Source: JBIOJM01 sp044450785
GTDB lineage: Bacteria; Planctomycetota; Planctomycetia; Isosphaerales; Isosphaeraceae
Direction of reading: 5' to 3'
Length of the DNA: 10,302 nt
Assembly (NCBI GenBank): GCA_044450785.1
Contig: JBIOJM010000358.1
Span: 1 to 10,302 of the forward strand
How positions within the stretch are numbered: position 1 is the stretch's first letter; each line of letters begins with the position of its first letter. Shown here piece by piece: positions 6,362 through 10,302 of the stretch. The notes under the pieces were generated by a model. It searched no databases and was not told the DNA's origin. It worked only from the letters and a program-made list of their open reading frames with translations. Both the position numbers and the translations under genes were made by a program.

Positions 6362-8578
6362 CTATCTCGACCGCCTGAAGCGATAGAGTCGAAACCAACG
6401 ATCCCTTTCTGCCGCGCCGTAAAGGGGTTCGAACCGCTCGGGGTGTGAATCCGCCCAGCGGCGCTCGATCGGGAAATTCTCGGAATCGGCGATGTTGTGG
6501 ATGCCCTCGACGGGGTTCGCGCGAGTCACGACCAAGAGCTGAATCCCCTCGGCGTCAAGGTTGTCGACCCACGCTTGAAAGTCCGGTCGGATCCGATCCC
6601 ACCCGGGCCTGGAATCAGGCCAGTTCCCCTGGCCACGTTCACGGGCCTCGCGGTGGTAATCGTGCAAGAGCCAGTCTCTGTGCCGATCGATGTTGACGTA
6701 GCGGACCTCGTTGCGCAAACCGTTTCCCAGAAGATAGTAGGGAAGATCGGTTCCCGCGTAGGCCACCCGCGACCCTGCCGGGCCTGATCGAGCGTCGAGA
6801 TTGTGCCAACCGATGAAAAAGTCTCGGAAAAAGGGATAGAACTCGATCCGTGGGTCCAACGCTCCACTCCAGACCTCCAGGTATCCGAGCAAGAGGAAAA
6901 ACGCGAGCGCCAGGGCTGAAAACGCGCGGTGCCTGGGACGAGTCGATTCGGAGGAAATCCGGCTCCAGACCCATACCATCAGCACCGCGGCCAGCCCGAT
7001 GCCGAACAGCAACCCCACACTCAGGGCCGATCTGGCCGATCCATCGGCTGGGAAAAGCGGCGCACCGATGTCATTGGGGATCAACGGCGTGAGGTCCCAT
7101 GGAATGGCGTCCCTTCGAAACGGCCAGTTCTGCGGCGTGACGAGATGGATCCCGAGCAACAGGGCGGCCAGGTGGCGCAGCCATGGTCCACGATCCAGAG
7201 TCATCGCGAGCGGAACAACTGCCAGGCCCAGTGCCTGGAGCATGAAGCGCTGTTGCGTCCGGTAGGGAATGCAAACCCAAAAAATCACGACGTTCAGCAC
7301 CGCCATCAGCGAGAAAATCGCGATCCAGCGTCTCGTCTCCGTCGTTCTCGGGCTTTTGATTGCCCAGGGCCCGACCAATGAGCCGATCCAGAGCGGCACG
7401 AGCCTGGGGTCGAGGACGGCGGACAAGGTATCGCCCAGCGCCCTCCAATCCCCGAGCGGCAAGTAGTAATGGCTGAAGCGCATCGCTTGCGGACCATACC
7501 AGCCGTGCCACACCGTGTGCCCCCACCATCGTATCTCCAGCGGGTAGAGGGGATTCCCGGTCAGCAATCCGTTGCGAATGAACCAATACCCTCCCGACAC
7601 GAGCGGGACCAGTGCGATCGCGAGGGCCCGACTGAGTTTGGTCCGCACGGATCCGGACTGGATGAGGATCCCCCCCATTGCCAGGGCGAGCAACGGAGGA
7701 ATGAAGACGACACCGACAGCCTTGGTTCCCAATGCTTGGCCCGCGGCCAGTGCTCCCAAGAACAGCGCGGCGGTGTCTCCTTCTCCCCGCGAAACCCGCA
7801 GAAAGAAGTAAGCAGCCACGAGATAACCCGCCACAAAGATCGTGTCGACGTTGGGCTCAAACGAGTACAGCAAAAGGGGGGTCGAGGAAACGAACCAGCA
7901 GGTTGCAACCACGCTGGCCGAGCGGCCCGCTCCCAGCAAGCGCGCGCATCCGAATGCCGCCAGGCCGGCCAGGACCAGGAACGGGGCTTGACCGACCTTG
8001 GCCAGTCGATCCCCTCCCCACGACGCCATCAGCCAGGTGAACCAGAGATCGCCGTTGGCGGGGAAGTAGGTCGCCGCATTCTCCCCGAACGGCGCAGCCA
8101 CGAGGAACAGTCGTCCGGCCTTCCACCAACGCGCCGCGAAATAGAGATGATAGATCGGTCCATCGCTCACAACCTTCACCGCCAAGAGCAGCGACCGCAT
8201 CCCGAAAAAGAGCGAGGCCGAGAACACCCCCGCCAGGCTGATCAGAGCGTCCCAGGAAAGCACCGTGGCCGTTTCCTCACCTGGCCGGTCCCGACCAGCC
8301 GGCGCACGAAGCCATCGAACAACCCCCCCTAATCCAAGAAACATCCCCCCCCACGCGAGCATGGGACCGACCGAGATCGCCCCGAACGCGCCCAGTGTTT
8401 CGAGACCGAGCGTGCAGGCGGTCCAGAAGACCACGGCGGTGGCCAGGACGGCCGTCAGCCCCCTCGGCTGCGAGAGCCCATACCGGACGATCAACGAGGA
8501 ACCTAGCAGGAGCGCGCCATTCGCAACCAGCCCGAGCAGCACGGTCCCGGTTGCTGACCAGGTCGAATCGACTACCAC
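6362..8578 (-). CDS. GT-C-type integral membrane glycosyltransferase-like protein
   Basis: 738 residues from the GTG at 8578, chosen because GAGGG stands 7 bases ahead. In-frame GTG (8599) and TTG (8656) starts are possible but weaker, and the TTG would leave only 7 bases to the divergent gene. About a dozen hydrophobic membrane segments run through the first ~570 residues. Near residue 139 an acidic residue in the motif SDGPIYHLYFAARWW occupies the first large outer loop, where GT-C enzymes carry their catalytic Asp. At ~332-346 WFIRNGLLTGNPLYP matches the signature shared by lipid-carrier-dependent mannosyl/arabinosyl-type transferases. The last ~165 residues are soluble (AYAGTDLPYYLLGNGLRNEV onward) and probably external. 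Such proteins move a sugar from a polyprenyl-phosphate donor to an envelope acceptor. Donor and acceptor cannot be told from sequence. The isomerase/kinase operon that diverges from it may supply related sugar. Confidence 0.87.
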   Translation of the reverse strand: MVVDSTWSATGTVLLGLVANGALLLGSSLIVRYGLSQPRGLTAVLATAVVFWTACTLGLETLGAFGAISVGPMLAWGGMFLGLGGVVRWLRAPAGRDRPGEETATVLSWDALISLAGVFSASLFFGMRSLLLAVKVVSDGPIYHLYFAARWWKAGRLFLVAAPFGENAATYFPANGDLWFTWLMASWGGDRLAKVGQAPFLVLAGLAAFGCARLLGAGRSASVVATCWFVSSTPLLLYSFEPNVDTIFVAGYLVAAYFFLRVSRGEGDTAALFLGALAAGQALGTKAVGVVFIPPLLALAMGGILIQSGSVRTKLSRALAIALVPLVSGGYWFIRNGLLTGNPLYPLEIRWWGHTVWHGWYGPQAMRFSHYYLPLGDWRALGDTLSAVLDPRLVPLWIGSLVGPWAIKSPRTTETRRWIAIFSLMAVLNVVIFWVCIPYRTQQRFMLQALGLAVVPLAMTLDRGPWLRHLAALLLGIHLVTPQNWPFRRDAIPWDLTPLIPNDIGAPLFPADGSARSALSVGLLFGIGLAAVLMVWVWSRISSESTRPRHRAFSALALAFFLLLGYLEVWSGALDPRIEFYPFFRDFFIGWHNLDARSGPAGSRVAYAGTDLPYYLLGNGLRNEVRYVNIDRHRDWLLHDYHREARERGQGNWPDSRPGWDRIRPDFQAWVDNLDAEGIQLLVVTRANPVEGIHNIADSENFPIERRWADSHPERFEPLYGAAERDRWFRLYRFRRSR

Positions 8579-8585
8579 AGCTTTA

Positions 8586-8590
8586 CCCTC
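8586..8590 (-). promoter_or_regulatory. Ribosome binding site deciding the glycosyltransferase start
   Basis: GAGGG on the minus strand, 7 bases before GTG 8578. It favours this start over in-frame GTG 8599 and TTG 8656. The interval 8579-8663 between the two divergent starts would then hold both promoters; no clear -35/-10 pair was recognised in it. Confidence 0.5.
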
Positions 8591-8663
8591 AGAGACCACG
8601 TTGAGTATGATGTCTGGGAATTCAGTCCATCGCCACGGCTTCAATTTTGGGGGCAAGACATCG

Positions 8664-9275
8664 ATGCTTGGTGCCAGGCTCGCTGTTTCCGATTACCTCT
8701 CTGTCGTCTGTCGAGAAATTCAACAGCTCGATCCGGCCCAGATCGAGAAGGCGAGCGAGCTGATTGAAGCCGCTTACGATCAAGGTCGCTTCGTATTCAT
8801 TTGCGGTAACGGCGGTTCGGGCGCCAATGCATCTCACCTCTGCGAGGACCTGGCAAAGTGCACGCTGCGCGACTTCGCGAGCCAAAAGCGGCTCAAAGTC
8901 CTGAGTTTGACAGACAACACGGCGGGAATCATGGCCTGGGCCAACGACGAAGGCTACGACCGCATCTTCGTCGAGCAACTCAAGAACCTCGCGTCCCCCG
9001 GTGATCTGCTCCTGGCCATCTCCGGTTCAGGGAATAGTCCCAACATCCTCAAGGCCGTTGCATGGGCCAACGAACACGGCCTGACGACGCTGGGAATTAC
9101 CGGTTTTTCCGGCGGTATCCTCAAGACCCTCGCCCATTACAACCTCCACGCGGCAATCGACGATATGGGGATCGCGGAATCCTTGCACCAGGTCGTCTTC
9201 CATTGGATCATCGACGACCTTTACCGCCGTTTCTCCGCGAAGGTGCCCGTTCACAACGGGGTTGGACCTGGGTGA
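8664..9275 (+). CDS. SIS-domain phosphosugar isomerase, GmhA-like
   Basis: 203 residues, the usual length for the sedoheptulose-7-phosphate isomerase (GmhA) and DiaA group. Start ATG 8664 has GGGGG 10 bases upstream; ATGs at 8607 and 8610 are in frame but add a segment without family resemblance. SIS landmarks in order: ICGNGGSGANASHLCEDLAK (phosphosugar-binding loop, residues ~46-65), SLTDNTAGIMAWANDEGYDRIF (~81-102, GmhA-like), ISGSGNSPN (119-127), ITGFSGG (~145-151), and a C-terminal helix with His175 and His180. Compared with classical GmhA as I recall it, the Thr of ISTSGNS is Gly, the Glu four residues after the loop His is Asp62 (Glu61 lies beside it), and the Gln eight residues before the last His is Glu172. 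The fold and phosphosugar role are secure, but the exact substrate is not. It is the first gene of an operon with the ROK kinase 4 bases downstream. Confidence 0.9.
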   Translation: MLGARLAVSDYLSVVCREIQQLDPAQIEKASELIEAAYDQGRFVFICGNGGSGANASHLCEDLAKCTLRDFASQKRLKVLSLTDNTAGIMAWANDEGYDRIFVEQLKNLASPGDLLLAISGSGNSPNILKAVAWANEHGLTTLGITGFSGGILKTLAHYNLHAAIDDMGIAESLHQVVFHWIIDDLYRRFSAKVPVHNGVGPG

Positions 9276-9279
9276 TCGC

Positions 9280-10272
9280 ATGGCTGAACCCTGGGTGCTG
9301 GGCATCGAGATCGGCGGCACCAAGCTGCAGCTCGGCATCGGCCAGGGGCAAGGGAGCGTGGCCGCCCTCGAACGACTCCTCGTCGAGCCCCTCCGTGGCG
9401 CGGCGGGTATCCTCGACCAGATTCGGACTGCCTTCCCCATTCTGCTCGAAAAACTGAATCTCTCCAACGAACAGATCGACGCCATCGGCATCGGCTTCGG
9501 CGGACCCGTCGACGCATTGCACGGACGGACCCAAAGGTCATACCAGGTGTCGGGTTGGGACGATTTCCCGCTGACGTCCTGGATGAGCGAGCATCTGGGT
9601 GTCCCGCTCGCCGTTCTCGAGAACGATGCCGATGCCGCGGGTTTGGCCGAGTCCCGGATCGGTGCGGGTATCGGTTATTCACCTCTCCTGTACATGACGG
9701 TTGGCAGCGGAATCGGCGGCGCGCTGATCATTGACAACCGCATCTATCGGGGCTACGGTCAGGGTGCGACCGAGGTTGGGCACCTGCGGGTGCCCGACAT
9801 CACGCCTTCCGGGACCCGCGTGCTCGAATTGGAGCAAGTCGCCTCGGGCTGGGCGATTGCGTTGGCCGCCGAAGACGCCGCGCGACGGATGATTCAAGAA
9901 GGACGACACGACTGGGTCGTGCTGACGAACGCTCAGGGACGCCCGAGCCAGATCACGGCGGCCCTGGTCGCCGAAGCCGCTTCCGAAGGAGATCTCCACT
10001 CGGCGGCGATCCTGGATCGCGCCCGCAGCGCGGTCGCTTTCGCCCTCACTCAGGCGATTACCTTGCTCGCACCCCGCCGAATCGTCATCGGAGGAGGCGT
10101 CTCTCTCGTTGGGGAGAAACGTTGGTTCGATCCGATCCGCCACCTGATCGATCGCGATGTCTTTCAACCCTTCCGCGGTCAATTTGACATCGTCCCGGCA
10201 GCTCTTGGTGAGGCGGTCGTCGTTCACGGTGCACTCGCCCTCGCACGCGACGCGGTCCTCAATGAACACTGA
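9280..10272 (+). CDS. ROK-family sugar kinase, glucokinase-like
   Basis: 330 residues from ATG 9280, which lies 4 bases after the isomerase stop; a TTG at 9262 would overlap that gene and adds only six residues. ROK landmarks: GIEIGGTK (8-15, phosphate loop with Glu where Asp is common), GFGGPVD (~72-78), ENDADAAGLAE (114-124, with Asp116 as the expected catalytic base), TVGSGIGGALI (140-150), TEVGHL (164-169, sugar-contacting Glu and His), and IVIGGGVS (268-275, C-terminal Gly-rich loop). The usual zinc motif CxCGxxGCxE after the GH is absent: the same-length stretch DITPSGTRVLELEQVASG has no Cys. The protein should phosphorylate a hexose or N-acyl-hexosamine with ATP in the cytoplasm. No N-terminal helix-turn-helix is present, so it is an enzyme and not a ROK repressor. 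Its coupling to a phosphosugar isomerase suggests one short sugar pathway. Confidence 0.93.
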   Translation: MAEPWVLGIEIGGTKLQLGIGQGQGSVAALERLLVEPLRGAAGILDQIRTAFPILLEKLNLSNEQIDAIGIGFGGPVDALHGRTQRSYQVSGWDDFPLTSWMSEHLGVPLAVLENDADAAGLAESRIGAGIGYSPLLYMTVGSGIGGALIIDNRIYRGYGQGATEVGHLRVPDITPSGTRVLELEQVASGWAIALAAEDAARRMIQEGRHDWVVLTNAQGRPSQITAALVAEAASEGDLHSAAILDRARSAVAFALTQAITLLAPRRIVIGGGVSLVGEKRWFDPIRHLIDRDVFQPFRGQFDIVPAALGEAVVVHGALALARDAVLNEH

Positions 10273-10302
10273 ACACTGAACACTGAACACTGAACACTGA
10301 AC
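10263..10302 (+). repeat. Heptanucleotide tandem repeat (TGAACAC)n
   Basis: Five full copies of TGAACAC plus five bases run to the window edge without a mismatch. The first copies lie inside the end of the kinase gene: its last codons GAA CAC and stop TGA (10270-10272) are repeat sequence. Read on the minus strand the repeat gives FSVQC-type peptides, which should not be taken as a gene. The array probably continues beyond the window. Confidence 0.9.

Noticed and set aside
8265..8663. N-terminal extension of the isomerase frame
   Set aside because: The frame is open upstream but antisense to the glycosyltransferase, and the extension has no family resemblance; SIS homology begins just after ATG 8664.

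Overview
The window reads as GC-rich chromosomal DNA of a planctomycete, most likely of the Isosphaeraceae type. This is inferred from three things: a membrane protein joining an anti-sigma-like region, a FecR-like region and a HEAT-like tail; a very large, beta-rich, Trp-rich envelope protein; and the style of the intergenic repeats. No phylogenetic marker gene is present, so the assignment rests on gene content only. No rRNA, tRNA, CRISPR array, transposase or phage gene was seen.

Layout, left to right. Positions 1-273 hold a degenerate GC-rich repeat array with no credible gene. Three genes then occupy the minus strand. Read in their own direction from the right they are: a polytopic GT-C-like glycosyltransferase (8578-6362), a single-pass anti-sigma/FecR-like protein (6253-4271), and a 1104-residue exported, membrane-anchored protein of unknown function (3588-274). 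The signal peptide of the large protein lies just upstream in another reading frame (3746-3589), which points to a one-base indel near 3647-3664. The gap between the last two genes (3747-4270) holds a short decayed unit: the last ~20 codons of a GxxExxY-type protein between two near-perfect 30-bp inverted repeats.

On the plus strand, divergent from the glycosyltransferase, is a tight two-gene operon: a SIS-domain phosphosugar isomerase (8664-9275) and, 4 bases later, a ROK-family sugar kinase (9280-10272). The stop codon of the kinase lies inside a 7-bp tandem repeat that runs off the window end.

A plausible but unproven reading is that the isomerase and kinase supply or recycle a phosphosugar, while the divergent glycosyltransferase moves a lipid-linked sugar onto an envelope acceptor. 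The other two minus-strand genes look like envelope sensing or structural proteins typical of planctomycetes. Nothing amounts to a clearly new defence or mobile system. The most unusual points are the split N-terminus of the giant protein, the GxxExxY remnant, the altered active-site positions in the isomerase, and the missing zinc cysteines in the ROK kinase.
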